NCBI GenBank assembly: GCA_964551475.1
Contig: CAZKCI010000111.1
Span: 1 to 27,949 of the forward strand
Direction of reading: 5' to 3'
Length of the DNA stretch: 27,949 nucleotides
Source: CAZKCI01 sp964551475
GTDB taxonomy: Bacteria > Auribacterota > Erginobacteria > Erginobacterales > CAZKCI01
The notes under the pieces were generated by a model, which was not told where the DNA came from, did no database searches, and saw only the letters and a list, made by a program, of their open reading frames with translations. How positions within the stretch are numbered: the stretch's first letter is position 1; each line of letters opens with the position of its first letter. Shown here piece after piece: positions 7,551-14,803 of the stretch. The position numbers were made by a program, and so were the translations under genes.

Positions 7551-8279
7551 TTATAGCTCCGGCGAGCCTGGCGTCGCCGCGGGGCGGCCGCCGCTCTTCT
7601 GCAGTGGATCGAAGACGTCCGTGCCGGGCGGGGGGGTGAAATCGAAAGCGGCGTCCGCCACCCCCCGGTTGGCCCGCCAGTCCTTGATGGCCAGTGTGGT
7701 CGGCGGCCGTCCCGGCTGTCGGATTTCCATCCTGGTGATTAGCCAGCTCAAGGGATCGACCCAGGCAGTGATCCTCTCGATCTCCGAGTCCTTCTGGTCG
7801 GGGACAAGATCCACCTGATAGGAACCGTCGGGAAGAACCGAGAGCGTCCGGTTCATCCCCCGCACCAGGACCTTGATCGGAGAGGTGAGACCCCAGCTCG
7901 ATTGGTAAATCGCCCGTTCCCTCTCCTCCTCCCCCTCCAGGTTGTAGATCTCCACCATCTCCAGTCCCGGGGAATAGACCCACATCCGTTCCTCTTTGAT
8001 CACGACCAAGCGCGCGTCGGCACCCTTCACCTCCGTCCGCAGGCGGTCGGGGCGGCGATAGGAGACGAGAATCTCCGCCGTGCGCTGCGTTCGCCCCGGT
8101 TCGGCGGCGATGGTCCGTTCCACGGTCACGGTCAGGTCCTGGATCTCCTCCCTCACTCTCTCCATCTCCAGGATCACCCGGTCGATCGAGGGGGCGGGCT
8201 TCCGGGCGGAAGCCTGGCCGATTCCAGAAAGGAGAAGAAACCCGAGCACAATTAAAGCTGCCGATAAAGCAGACCGCAT
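7551..8279 (-). CDS. LolA-like periplasmic outer-membrane lipoprotein-sorting protein
   Basis: A 242-residue secreted protein. Residues 1-25 form a signal peptide ending in GQASA. The mature part has the LolA/LolB fold pattern: an N-terminal helix (IDRVILEMERVREEIQDLTVTVERT), YRRPDRLRTEV, ERMWVYSPGLEMVEIYNL, then ITAWVDPLSWLITRMEI. It most resembles the LolA-like family annotated as outer membrane lipoprotein-sorting proteins. Canonical LolA shuttles lipoproteins through the periplasm. Next to mlaEFD this one could instead handle phospholipid, which is inference from position. An AGGA site lies just before the ATG. The C-terminal 20 residues (QKSGGRPAATPGSPEL) are a low-complexity tail. Confidence 0.82.
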   Translation of the reverse strand: MRSALSAALIVLGFLLLSGIGQASARKPAPSIDRVILEMERVREEIQDLTVTVERTIAAEPGRTQRTAEILVSYRRPDRLRTEVKGADARLVVIKEERMWVYSPGLEMVEIYNLEGEEERERAIYQSSWGLTSPIKVLVRGMNRTLSVLPDGSYQVDLVPDQKDSEIERITAWVDPLSWLITRMEIRQPGRPPTTLAIKDWRANRGVADAAFDFTPPPGTDVFDPLQKSGGRPAATPGSPEL

Positions 8280-8303
8280 AGTGTTCCTGTTCCCTTTCTC
8301 TTA

Positions 8304-8361
8304 CACGTACACGTTTTCGTTCTCATTCTCGTTCACGTTCTCGGTCCCGTGTACGTGAACG
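8304..8361. repeat. ACGT-rich inverted repeat upstream of the LolA-like gene
   Basis: CACGTACACG at 8304-8313 is exactly inverse to CGTGTACGTG at 8348-8357, and CGTTCACGT at 8330-8338 is inverse to ACGTGAACG at 8353-8361. These are two mutually exclusive hairpins. Between them are repeated CGTTCTC/ATTCTCGTTC words. It sits in the leader region of the LolA-like gene. Confidence 0.7.
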
Positions 8362-8414
8362 GTTACGTTTGCTTGAACGCGCGCACAAGCCAAGACCGTG
8401 CGGTTGGACGAATA

Positions 8415-8909
8415 CTATCGATATAAAGTCGCAACATAGCAGATCCCCTTCTTCCGTATGCTGTAGCGGTCGAAAGGCCCTGCCGCGAGCAGGGCGGCGA
8501 TCCGGGAAAGAGCGAGCGCTCCGGCCGGAGGCAGGCGAGTCGGAATATCGACGCCCTGCTCGCGGCATTTCTTCTCCCCGTCAGCCAAATCTTCCCGGCC
8601 GGGGAAACGGCAGTAGCCGAAGAGGACCGCCTCTCCCCCCGCCTTGAGATTTCCGTGGATCATCGCCACGGCCGCCGGCCCGCCGCGGCCCTCCAGTACC
8701 CTCCAGCCGTAGATCCGGGAGAAGCGGCGACCGGCCGGGCCGCCCGCGCGGGCGAAGGGGATAGCCAGCCGCCGGCTGAGATAGCCGGCGAAGTCCTCGC
8801 CCAGGCATCGGAACGGACCCGTCTCCGGAGGCGCGATCTGAGCTGCTATCTCCTCCCAGGCCAAAGCGCGGAGGGGATCGGCCGAAGCGGTTGGTCGTTG
8901 CCGAGCCAT
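8415..8909 (-). CDS. Hypothetical protein, unrecognised
   Basis: A 164-residue open frame with no family I recognise. It has no signal peptide and no membrane segment. The middle (residues 40-110) has a plausible mixed alpha/beta pattern: AGYLSRRLAIPFARAGG, IYGWRVLEGRGGPAAVAMIHG, then GEAVLFGYCRFPGREDLAD. The end (YSIRKKGICYVATLYR) looks like a final strand pair. It stands alone between repeat-filled spacers, on the same strand as its neighbours. The ATG has no clear Shine-Dalgarno sequence. High GC makes open frames common, so reality as a gene is likely but not certain. Confidence 0.55.
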   Translation of the reverse strand: MARQRPTASADPLRALAWEEIAAQIAPPETGPFRCLGEDFAGYLSRRLAIPFARAGGPAGRRFSRIYGWRVLEGRGGPAAVAMIHGNLKAGGEAVLFGYCRFPGREDLADGEKKCREQGVDIPTRLPPAGALALSRIAALLAAGPFDRYSIRKKGICYVATLYR

Positions 8910-8975
8910 AGTCGGGGGAGAATTGTCCCACAGACGGGACCGATCGGCAAGACCGTAGGTTGGCCGGGCTGGGCG

Positions 8976-9036
8976 CCTTTCTCCCGCCTTTCCCGCCGTT
9001 CCCGCCCTTCCTGCCTTTCCCGCCGTTCCTGCCTTA
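8976..9036. repeat. CCTTTCCCGCCGTTCC low-complexity tract after the glycosidase gene
   Basis: Repeated CCTTTCCCGCCGTTCC and CCTTCCTGCC words directly follow the stop codon of the minus-strand glycosidase gene. It is the same family as 1585-1626, in the same position and orientation relative to a stop codon. Transcribed, it would be an unbroken purine-rich 3' tail. Confidence 0.7.
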
Positions 9037-10233
9037 TCACTTCCCCGTCATCGCCGGGACGACGGCGGGGCGGAGAAAAGCCCTTTTCCGGACCAGGTCG
9101 AAGACCCGGGGGGCGGTCAGCATGGCATCGTAGGAGAAGAGCGCGATCCCGTTCGCTCCGGCCGAGCGGCAGTCCGCTATCTGTTCGACCAGCGCCTCGG
9201 GACAGTCGAGGAGCAGATAAGCCCCCAGGCCGATATAGACCTGCCGGAGGCCGCGAGACGCCACGGAGGCCCGGGTCAGGTAGCGGGCCAGGCGCGAGTC
9301 GGTGCTGTAGTTCATCACCGCGATGAAATCGACGATCCCCTCCTCCAGCCAGCCCCGCCAGTCCTGGAAGGCTGCCAGGTAGGCCCGGTCGAGATAGGCG
9401 ACCGCATCCGCCGAAAACTTGATCGAGGGCTTGACCTTTCTCGCCGTCGCCGCGATGTCCTTGAGCGTGTCGGTCACCTGCCGGCGCCGCCAGTCGTCCC
9501 AGGCCTGGCAGGAAGCCCGGGTCAGCTCCATGGTCAGAGGATTGATTCCGGTCTGGGCCTGGTATCTCTCCACCGCCGCCTTCCCGTAGCCGAAATCTTT
9601 TCTCCGGGCCCAGAGCGAACCCGCGGTGGGAGACCGATAAGGGTAGCGGATGAAATCGAGCTGAAGCCCGTCCAGCGCGGGGTAGCGCCGCAGAAGCTCC
9701 TCGATCAGCCGGCAGAGATGGGCGCGCACGCTTTTGTCCGCCGGCTCCAGCCAGTAGCCGCCGTCGGGAAGATCCGCCGGGGGGTAGCGCAGAAGAGACC
9801 GCCCCTCCCCGTCGGCGGTGAGCGCCTCCCGGCCCAGGCGGCGCAGGATGGGAGTCTGCAGATTCTTCCCAATCCGGAAAATGTTGACCCAGGCATGCAC
9901 CTCCAGGCCCGCCTGATGAGCCCGCTCCAGGAGGTAGGACAGGGGGTCGATCCTCTCCTTCTTCAGGACCAGACGATAGGGGGTGGTGTCGGCGAAGCTG
10001 GAGTTGAACCAGGCCCGGTCGTGGCGGTAGACCTGGACAAAGAGGACGTTGAATCCGCAGGCCTTGGCCCGGACGACCAGCTCGTCGATCTTCTTCCGGG
10101 AGGACATCGTCTCCTGGCTCCCCTCGCATTCCACCCAGAGAGCCCTCGCTTCCTTCATAGACGGGAGGGGAGCTGGAAAAGCGACCGAACCGGACAGAGA
10201 AATCGAGGCCACGAAAAGAGCGAGCTTCTTCAC
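9037..10233 (-). CDS. Secreted GHL10/DUF187-family glycosidase-like protein
   Basis: A 398-residue protein with a signal peptide (residues 1-21) followed by a TIM-barrel of the GHL10 (DUF187, YngK-like) type. Landmarks are EARALWVECEG, KIDELVVRAKACGFNVLFVQVYRHDRAWF, then PLSYLLERAHQAGLEVHAWVN, the catalytic-region strand YPALDGLQLDFIRYPYRSP, and IVDFIAVMNYSTD. Family members are presumed glycoside hydrolases, related to GH10-like or GH13-like barrels. The substrate is unknown and could be a surface or peptidoglycan glycan. The start is a GTG giving MKKLALF. No alternative ATG gives an intact signal peptide, and no good Shine-Dalgarno sequence precedes it. It may be transcribed with the small lipoprotein upstream. 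Confidence 0.88.
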   Translation of the reverse strand: MKKLALFVASISLSGSVAFPAPLPSMKEARALWVECEGSQETMSSRKKIDELVVRAKACGFNVLFVQVYRHDRAWFNSSFADTTPYRLVLKKERIDPLSYLLERAHQAGLEVHAWVNIFRIGKNLQTPILRRLGREALTADGEGRSLLRYPPADLPDGGYWLEPADKSVRAHLCRLIEELLRRYPALDGLQLDFIRYPYRSPTAGSLWARRKDFGYGKAAVERYQAQTGINPLTMELTRASCQAWDDWRRRQVTDTLKDIAATARKVKPSIKFSADAVAYLDRAYLAAFQDWRGWLEEGIVDFIAVMNYSTDSRLARYLTRASVASRGLRQVYIGLGAYLLLDCPEALVEQIADCRSAGANGIALFSYDAMLTAPRVFDLVRKRAFLRPAVVPAMTGK

Positions 10234-10259
10234 AAGGGGGATATTACCGAAAGTCCATG

Positions 10260-10379
10260 GGCAAGGGTAAGGTTATTGGTCTGGTAAATGGGCTAGGTGT
10301 GTGGTGCAGCCCGGCGAACCGTTTGCCATGCCCCACCTGACCCTAGCCCCGTGACCAAACCTTTAACCTTGCCCTTGCC
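10260..10379. repeat. Long imperfect inverted repeat of GGTTA/GGGCTAGG type
   Basis: The left arm (10260-10306) and the right arm (10334-10379) are inverse copies over about 46 bases, with roughly three quarters of positions matching. Shared blocks include GGCAAGGG, AAGGTTA and GGGCTAGG. It lies between the small lipoprotein stop and the glycosidase start on the same strand. The same word family recurs in the hairpin at 12384-12510. Confidence 0.8.
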
Positions 10380-10393
10380 TCTCGCCCAGCTTT

Positions 10394-10600
10394 TTACATC
10401 GGCACCCCGAGCCGGGGCTGCTGTTCCCATGGCTCCGGCTGCGCCCAGGGGAGCGACGAGCCTCCCTCCGGCCCGGCACAGCCGCCGGCCAGGGAGGCGA
10501 GTCCGGCCAGGAGGGCCAGGAGCAAAAAGATCGCGAGCGTTTTCCCGGCGCGGAGCGGGAAAGCTAACGGCGTCTGGGTCATATGCAGTCTTGATATCAT
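10394..10600 (-). CDS. Small lipoprotein with C-terminal PW-x-x-P-x-x-WE motif
   Basis: A 68-residue lipoprotein. A hydrophobic stretch (residues 20-38) ends in the lipobox LAGGC, with Cys41 as the lipidated residue. The 27-residue mature part is Gly/Pro-rich and contains SSLPWAQPEPWEQQP. Short lipoproteins with a Pro-Trp...Trp-Glu tail are, from memory, frequent in PVC-group genomes. No function is known to me. A GAAAGG site sits 6 bases before the first ATG. Met7 (10582) is an alternative start. Being so short it could be missed by gene callers, but the intact lipobox supports it. Confidence 0.72.
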   Translation of the reverse strand: MISRLHMTQTPLAFPLRAGKTLAIFLLLALLAGLASLAGGCAGPEGGSSLPWAQPEPWEQQPRLGVPM

Positions 10601-10699
10601 CGCTCGCCTTTCCCCGTCAAGTCCCTAAAATCGCCCCGGCCGTCTCTTCGGAACGGCCCCGGACCGTGGATCATCGTGATGAAACCGGGAGATTTTATA

Positions 10700-10727
10700 T
10701 TGCGGATACGCCTCTTTGCCCTATAAT
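10700..10727 (+). promoter_or_regulatory. Sigma70-type promoter for the PpiD-like gene
   Basis: TTGCGG at 10700-10705, a 16-base spacer and a consensus TATAAT at 10722-10727 lie 35 bases before the ATG at 10762. A GGAG site at 10747-10750 is 11 bases before that ATG. The -10 element is perfect, but the -35 matches only in its first half. Confidence 0.6.
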
Positions 10728-10761
10728 GCGCGCGTAAACCTTACCCCACGGAGCCCATACC

Positions 10762-12381
10762 ATGCTCAATGTAATGCGGAAAAACGCCAAGCACGTTCTC
10801 TGGCCCCTGACCGTCGTCGTGATCATCGGGATGGGGGGATACGGGACCTGGTACTATTTCCAGCGCGCGGAAACGGTCGGCCGCAAGACGGTCGGCCAGG
10901 TCTGGGGACGGAACGTTCCGGAGAGCGAGCTCTCCTCCGCCGCCCTGGCCGTCGAAGTTCTCGCCCGCCTCACCGGCCAGGCCGTGACCGATCCCTCCGT
11001 CCTGACCAACATGGCCTGGGAGCGCCTCCTCCTTTCCGAGGAGGCCGCCCGCATCGGCATCACCATCGATCAGAAGGAACTGGCGGCCTTCATCGCCTCG
11101 CTCCCCTTCTTCCAGAGCCAGAAGCGTTTCGATCCCGATCTCTTTCGCGGCCGGATCGCCTCCCTGGGGCTGACCGAGAATGTCTTCCAGGAGCAAATGC
11201 GCACCCTCATCGCCATGGAGAAGCTCCGCAATACCATCCGTCTGCGCGCCCTGGTCTCCCCCCGGGAGATCGCCGACTATCACGCCCTCCTCAACGACCA
11301 GGTCAAGGGCGAGTACGTGGAGATCGACCGGGCGAATTACGCGGAACCCGTCCCGATCAAGGAGGAGATCCTCTTCTCCCTGTACCAGGAAAACCAGAGC
11401 CGGTTCCAGGTCCCGGCCCGGGTGGAGATCCAATACCTGCTTCTTTCGCTGGAGGCGATCGCGGAAAAGGTCGCGCCCAACGATGACGAGATCGAAGACT
11501 ACTACAAGGCCAACCAAAGCCTCCTGGCCGAGAAGGACGGCGCGGTCCCGACGCTGGAGCAGGCGAAGACCAGGATCGTCAACCGCCTGACCGAGGAAAA
11601 ATCCTACGCCGAGCTGGACCGGCTCTCCGATGAGATCGACGGCCTGCTCCAGGCCTCCCCCCTCCTCGAGCCGGTGGCGGAGAAATACTCGCTGGCCCTC
11701 TCGACCCCCGGTCCGATCGCCCGCGACGCGACCCTCCCCGGTCTGGAGGACGCCTCCGGTCTCCTCCGCACCGCCTTCACCATGGAGACGAGCGCGACGG
11801 AAGAATACCCGCTGGAGGAAGGCGTGGTCTTCTTCCGCCTCCTGAACAAGACCGAGGCGGGAACCCTCACCTTCGATCAGGCCAAGGAGGATCTAAAGAA
11901 GCTGATCAACGACGACCTGACCGACCGGGAGACGAAAAAAGCGGCGAGCGACGCCCTGGATGAGATCCGCGGACTGATGGAGAAGGAGAAGATCGGTTTT
12001 GCCGAGGCGGCGAAGAAGATCGACCGCGAGGCGGTGGAAACGCCCCTCCTGGTCCGGGCCAAATCCGAGGAGCTGGGAACCCTGGCCGCGTTTTTGCCGG
12101 CGGCTTTTCTCGTCCCGGTCGGCGAGATCTCCCCGGTCTTCCCCACCGAGAAAGGCTATGCGTTTCTCCGGGTGGCCGAGCGGATCCCGGCGCCGCCCCT
12201 GCCCGAGGCGGAACGGAAGGACTGGGAAGAGAAGACCTGGCAGCGCAAGAGCGCCCAGGTCTACAACGACTGGTTCCGGAACCTGATCGTCCGCGCGAAG
12301 CTTTCTATTCCCCGCCCCGCCCAAGCGCAGGAGCAGAGCCAGGAAGGTCCGCCCCCCCAGCCGCCGACGGGAAACTTATAG
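10762..12381 (+). CDS. PpiD/SurA-like membrane-anchored periplasmic chaperone
   Basis: A 539-residue protein. One N-terminal membrane segment (residues 12-33) follows a short cytoplasmic start. Next comes a SurA_N-type helical domain (NVPESELSSAALAVEVLARLTG, AWERLLLSEEAARIGITIDQKEL) and, past residue 180, the family phrase KGEYVEIDRANYAEPVPIKEEILFSLYQENQSRFQVPARVEIQYLLL. The C-terminal third has helical stretches plus DQAKEDLKKLINDDL and GEISPVFPTEKGYAFLRVAERI, which resembles the end of a parvulin domain. I do not find the GG-x-LG core of an active parvulin, so catalysis may be lost. Its role would be folding of outer-membrane or secreted proteins. It is transcribed alone and converges with glyA. 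Confidence 0.85.
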   Translation: MLNVMRKNAKHVLWPLTVVVIIGMGGYGTWYYFQRAETVGRKTVGQVWGRNVPESELSSAALAVEVLARLTGQAVTDPSVLTNMAWERLLLSEEAARIGITIDQKELAAFIASLPFFQSQKRFDPDLFRGRIASLGLTENVFQEQMRTLIAMEKLRNTIRLRALVSPREIADYHALLNDQVKGEYVEIDRANYAEPVPIKEEILFSLYQENQSRFQVPARVEIQYLLLSLEAIAEKVAPNDDEIEDYYKANQSLLAEKDGAVPTLEQAKTRIVNRLTEEKSYAELDRLSDEIDGLLQASPLLEPVAEKYSLALSTPGPIARDATLPGLEDASGLLRTAFTMETSATEEYPLEEGVVFFRLLNKTEAGTLTFDQAKEDLKKLINDDLTDRETKKAASDALDEIRGLMEKEKIGFAEAAKKIDREAVETPLLVRAKSEELGTLAAFLPAAFLVPVGEISPVFPTEKGYAFLRVAERIPAPPLPEAERKDWEEKTWQRKSAQVYNDWFRNLIVRAKLSIPRPAQAQEQSQEGPPPQPPTGNL

Positions 12382-12383
12382 TC

Positions 12384-12510
12384 GATGGGTTAAGGTTAGG
12401 AAGTGGGTTTGGTCGATGGGTGAGGTTAATGGTGTAGCCTGGCGGGCGGTCGGTTCCCCATACCTAACCCTAACCCATTTTCCAGACCCACTTCCTAACC
12501 CTAGCCCATT
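12384..12510. repeat. Inverted repeat between convergent ppiD-like gene and glyA
   Basis: The left arm 12384-12412 and right arm 12482-12510 are inverse with 25 of 29 matches (core GGTTAGGAAGTGGG). Further GGGT-GAGG-TTA words extend the pairing inward. It starts 3 bases after the ppiD-like stop and ends 11 bases before the glyA stop, so it could end transcription from both sides, although it has no T-tract. Confidence 0.82.
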
Positions 12511-12520
12511 AACCAGCCGG

Positions 12521-13798
12521 TTAGTATGCTACCTCCGGCCTCGGCTTCCAGAGCTCCTTGAGCCCCGGGTAGATCGGGAAGGCCGCCGTCAGCTCCTTCA
12601 CCCCGTGGCGCACCCGGCCGATGGTCTTCTCGTCCTCGGGATGGGAGAGGACAGAGGCGATCCACTCCCCGATCCGCAGCATCTCCTTCTCCTTCATCCC
12701 CCGGGTGGTGACCGCGGGCGTCCCCAGGCGGATCCCGCTGGTCTGGGTGGCGGGAAGCGGGTCGAAGGGGATGAGGTTGGAGTTGCAGCAGATCCCCGCC
12801 CGGGTCAGCGCGGCGGCCGCCTGCTTCCCGTTGATCCCCTTCTCCCTCAGGTCGATCAGGAAGAGATGGTTGTCGGTCCCGCCCGAGACCAGCCGGTAGC
12901 CCCGCCGCTTCATCTCTTCGGCCAGGGCGGCGCTGTTGAGAATGATCTGGTGCTGGTATTTCTTGAAGCCGGGCGCCTGGGCCTCCTTGAGCGCGACCGC
13001 CTTGGCCGCGATCACGTGCATCAGCGGGCCGCCCTGGATCCCGGGGAAAACATTCCGGTCGATCGCCTTGCCGTACTCTTCCCGGCAGAGGATCATCCCG
13101 CCGCGGGGGCCGCGGATGGTCTTGTGGTTGGTCACGGTGACGAAGTCGGCCACCGGCACCGGGTCGGGGTGGTAGCCGGCCACCACCAGCCCGGCGATGT
13201 GGGCGATGTCCACCATCACCTTCGCCCCCACCTCGTCCGCGATCTCGCGGAAGCGGGCGAAGTCGATCTGGCGGGGATAGGCGGACGCCCCGGCCACGAT
13301 CAGCTTGGGCTTGTGCTCGCGCGCCTTCGCCGCCACCTGGCCGTAGTCGATCATCTCGGTCTTGGGATCGACACCGTAAAACGCCATGCGGTAGAGCTTG
13401 CCGGAGAAGTTCGCCTTGTGGCCGTGGCTCAGGTGCCCCCCGTGGGAGAGGTCCATGGACAGGATGGCGTCCCCCGGGTTCAAGGCCGTGAAATACACCG
13501 CCATGTTCGCCTGCGTCCCGGAATGGGGCTGGACGTTGGCGTACTGGCATTTGAAGACCGCCCGGGCCCGCTCCTGGCAGATCTCCTCCGTCCGATCCAC
13601 CCACTCGCACCCCTGGTAGAAGCGTTTGGCCGGATAACCCTCGGCGTATTTATTGGTGAGAACGCTTCCCAGCGCCTCCAGAACCGCCTCGCTCACGTAG
13701 TTCTCCGAGGCGATCAGGATGATCTCCTCGTCTTCGCGGACCAGCTCCCCGTAGATGGCGGAGGCGATCTCCCGGTCGACTCTCCACAGATTTTCCAT
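12521..13798 (-). CDS. glyA: Serine hydroxymethyltransferase
   Basis: A 425-residue PLP enzyme of normal length. The conserved start SENYVSEAVLEALGSVLTNKYAEGYP, the segment YANVQPHSGTQANMAVY, DIAHIAGLV and the PLP-lysine motif VTNHKTIRGPRGG (Lys226) are all intact. It interconverts serine and glycine while charging tetrahydrofolate with a one-carbon unit in the cytoplasm. A strong GGAGGT site precedes the ATG. It is a single-gene unit, separated from tsaC by REP-like elements and from the convergent ppiD-like gene by a hairpin. It also links to pssA through serine supply, but only metabolically. Confidence 0.98.
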   Translation of the reverse strand: MENLWRVDREIASAIYGELVREDEEIILIASENYVSEAVLEALGSVLTNKYAEGYPAKRFYQGCEWVDRTEEICQERARAVFKCQYANVQPHSGTQANMAVYFTALNPGDAILSMDLSHGGHLSHGHKANFSGKLYRMAFYGVDPKTEMIDYGQVAAKAREHKPKLIVAGASAYPRQIDFARFREIADEVGAKVMVDIAHIAGLVVAGYHPDPVPVADFVTVTNHKTIRGPRGGMILCREEYGKAIDRNVFPGIQGGPLMHVIAAKAVALKEAQAPGFKKYQHQIILNSAALAEEMKRRGYRLVSGGTDNHLFLIDLREKGINGKQAAAALTRAGICCNSNLIPFDPLPATQTSGIRLGTPAVTTRGMKEKEMLRIGEWIASVLSHPEDEKTIGRVRHGVKELTAAFPIYPGLKELWKPRPEVAY

Positions 13799-13816
13799 GA
13801 TAAATATTACCTCCGG

Positions 13817-13845
13817 AATATTTTAGTTAAGGATACCGCTGTCAA
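13817..13845 (-). promoter_or_regulatory. Possible promoter for glyA
   Basis: On the minus strand a perfect TTGACA (plus-strand TGTCAA, 13840-13845) is followed after 17 bases by AATATT (13817-13822). Transcription would then begin inside or next to the GGAGGT ribosome site (plus-strand 13809-13814), which is awkward. An upstream TATAGT (plus-strand 13847-13852) could be the real -10 element, giving a leader of about 40 bases. Confidence 0.4.
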
Positions 13846-13870
13846 CACTATAAACTTTGTCTTCGCACAT

Positions 13871-13963
13871 TGTGGGAGCGGCATTTGCCCCATCCCGAAA
13901 TCTTCTTCGGGACTTGCCGCGAGCCGGGCCTACCTGGATCGGGGCAAGAATGCCCCTCCCACA
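13871..13963. repeat. REP-like inverted element, copy 1
   Basis: TGTGGGAGCGGCAT at 13871-13884 is nearly inverse to ATGCCCCTCCCACA at 13950-13963 (one mismatch). An inner hairpin CCCGAA/TTCGGG lies at 13894-13911. The TGTGGGAGCGGC head is the kind of sequence seen in REP elements of several phyla. Confidence 0.8.
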
Positions 13964-13995
13964 GATAACGTTTCAGGCTTGTCGCAAGTCGTGTT

Positions 13996-14059
13996 TGTGG
14001 GAGCGGCGTCTCGCCGCGATCCTCATCGGCTTGGATCGGGGCAAGATGCCCCTCCCACA
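13996..14059. repeat. REP-like inverted element, copy 2
   Basis: The left arm 13996-14022 (beginning TGTGGGAGCGGCGTCT) and right arm 14033-14059 (ending GCCCCTCCCACA) match inversely at 23 of 27 positions, with a 10-base loop. It is a second, more compact copy of the element at 13871-13963. It ends 7 bases before the tsaC stop codon. Confidence 0.8.
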
Positions 14060-14066
14060 TAACGGC

Positions 14067-14675
14067 CTAGAGTATAGCCCGGCCCCAGGCCTTTTCCAGT
14101 TCCTTCCGCGACACCGGGCCTTCCCGGAGGAGGCGGGGGGGCGTCACCGAGAGGTCGAGGACCGTGGATGCCGCACCTCCCACCTTGCCACCGTCGAGGA
14201 TCAGGTCCACCACCCCCCCGAATATTCTCTCTGCTTCCTCCCCGTCTACCGCCGGGGGCTCGCCGCTCCGGTTGGCGCTGGTGGCGACGAAGCGGACCTG
14301 CGCCTCCCGGACAATGGCGCGGGTCAACGCGTGATCCGGGAAACGAAAGCCCTGCGCGCCCCCGTCCCGAAGCGGCAAAACGAGCGTCAGCGGCCCCGGC
14401 CAGAATTTTTCCGCGACTCTCCTGGCCTCCGGCCGCCAGCCGACTTCATCCAGGTCACCCCAGTCGGCCGCCAGGCGGGTGAGCGGCTTGTTCTCCGCCC
14501 GGCCCTTGATCGCGTAGATCCGCTTGACCACATCCGCCCGCCCACCGTCGCCGCAGAGGCCGTAGACCGTCTCGGTGGGGATGACGATGATCCCGCCCTT
14601 TTTCACCGCCGCCGCCGCCGGGGAGACGGCGTCCGGATCGGGTGCCCGGGGGTCAATGCGGAGGAGAAGAGTCAT
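14067..14675 (-). CDS. tsaC: L-threonylcarbamoyladenylate synthase (TsaC/Sua5 type)
   Basis: A 202-residue YrdC-domain protein. Landmarks are GGIIVIPTETVYGLCGDG, the substrate loop RIYAIKGRAENKPL, FWPGPLTLVL, VRFVATSANRSGEPP and ILDGGKVGGAASTVLDL. It makes threonylcarbamoyl-AMP from threonine, bicarbonate and ATP for the t6A modification of tRNAs decoding ANN codons. It has the short TsaC form, without the Sua5 C-terminal domain. An in-frame ATG at 14765 would add 30 residues, but these would be read from a 10-bp tandem repeat and resemble nothing, so I start at MTLLLRIDPR. No clear ribosome site is visible. Confidence 0.95.
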   Translation of the reverse strand: MTLLLRIDPRAPDPDAVSPAAAAVKKGGIIVIPTETVYGLCGDGGRADVVKRIYAIKGRAENKPLTRLAADWGDLDEVGWRPEARRVAEKFWPGPLTLVLPLRDGGAQGFRFPDHALTRAIVREAQVRFVATSANRSGEPPAVDGEEAERIFGGVVDLILDGGKVGGAASTVLDLSVTPPRLLREGPVSRKELEKAWGRAIL

Positions 14676-14680
14676 GGAAG

Positions 14681-14720
14681 AGGTTCCGTAAGATTGTGTG
14701 AAGTTGCGTGAGGTTGCGTA
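14681..14720. repeat. Four-copy 10-bp degenerate tandem repeat
   Basis: Units starting at 14681, 14691, 14701 and 14711 read AGGTTCCGTA, AGATTGTGTG, AAGTTGCGTG and AGGTTGCGTA. They sit immediately upstream of the tsaC start. Confidence 0.75.
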
Positions 14721-14773
14721 CGTTCCCCGTCCTCGTTCACGAAACGCGCGCCGGCCCGATGACAAATGCCCGT

Positions 14774-14794
14774 TGAAAAATGATAAATGATAAA
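14774..14794. repeat. Three-copy 7-bp tandem repeat
   Basis: The units are TGAAAAA, TGATAAA and TGATAAA, just downstream of the GT39 gene stop codon on the minus strand. Small and A/T-rich in an otherwise GC-rich window. Confidence 0.6.
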
Positions 14795-14803
14795 TGTTCT
14801 TCC

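Noticed and set aside
10636..10660. GGCCGT...ACGGCC hairpin as a terminator
   Set aside because: It lies between divergent genes, has no T-tract and sits upstream of both starts. It may be structural but I cannot assign a role.
12384..12510. Telomere repeats, given the TAACCC-like words
   Set aside because: The words are degenerate, inverted and internal between two genes, so they are a hairpin and not a chromosome end.
13799..13870. Riboswitch in front of glyA
   Set aside because: The leader is at most about 40 bases before the ribosome site, too short for a glycine or folate riboswitch, and none of their conserved cores are visible.
12416..14062. Long plus-strand open frame opposite glyA
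   Set aside because: It is a shadow of glyA. Both ends run through hairpin and REP sequence.
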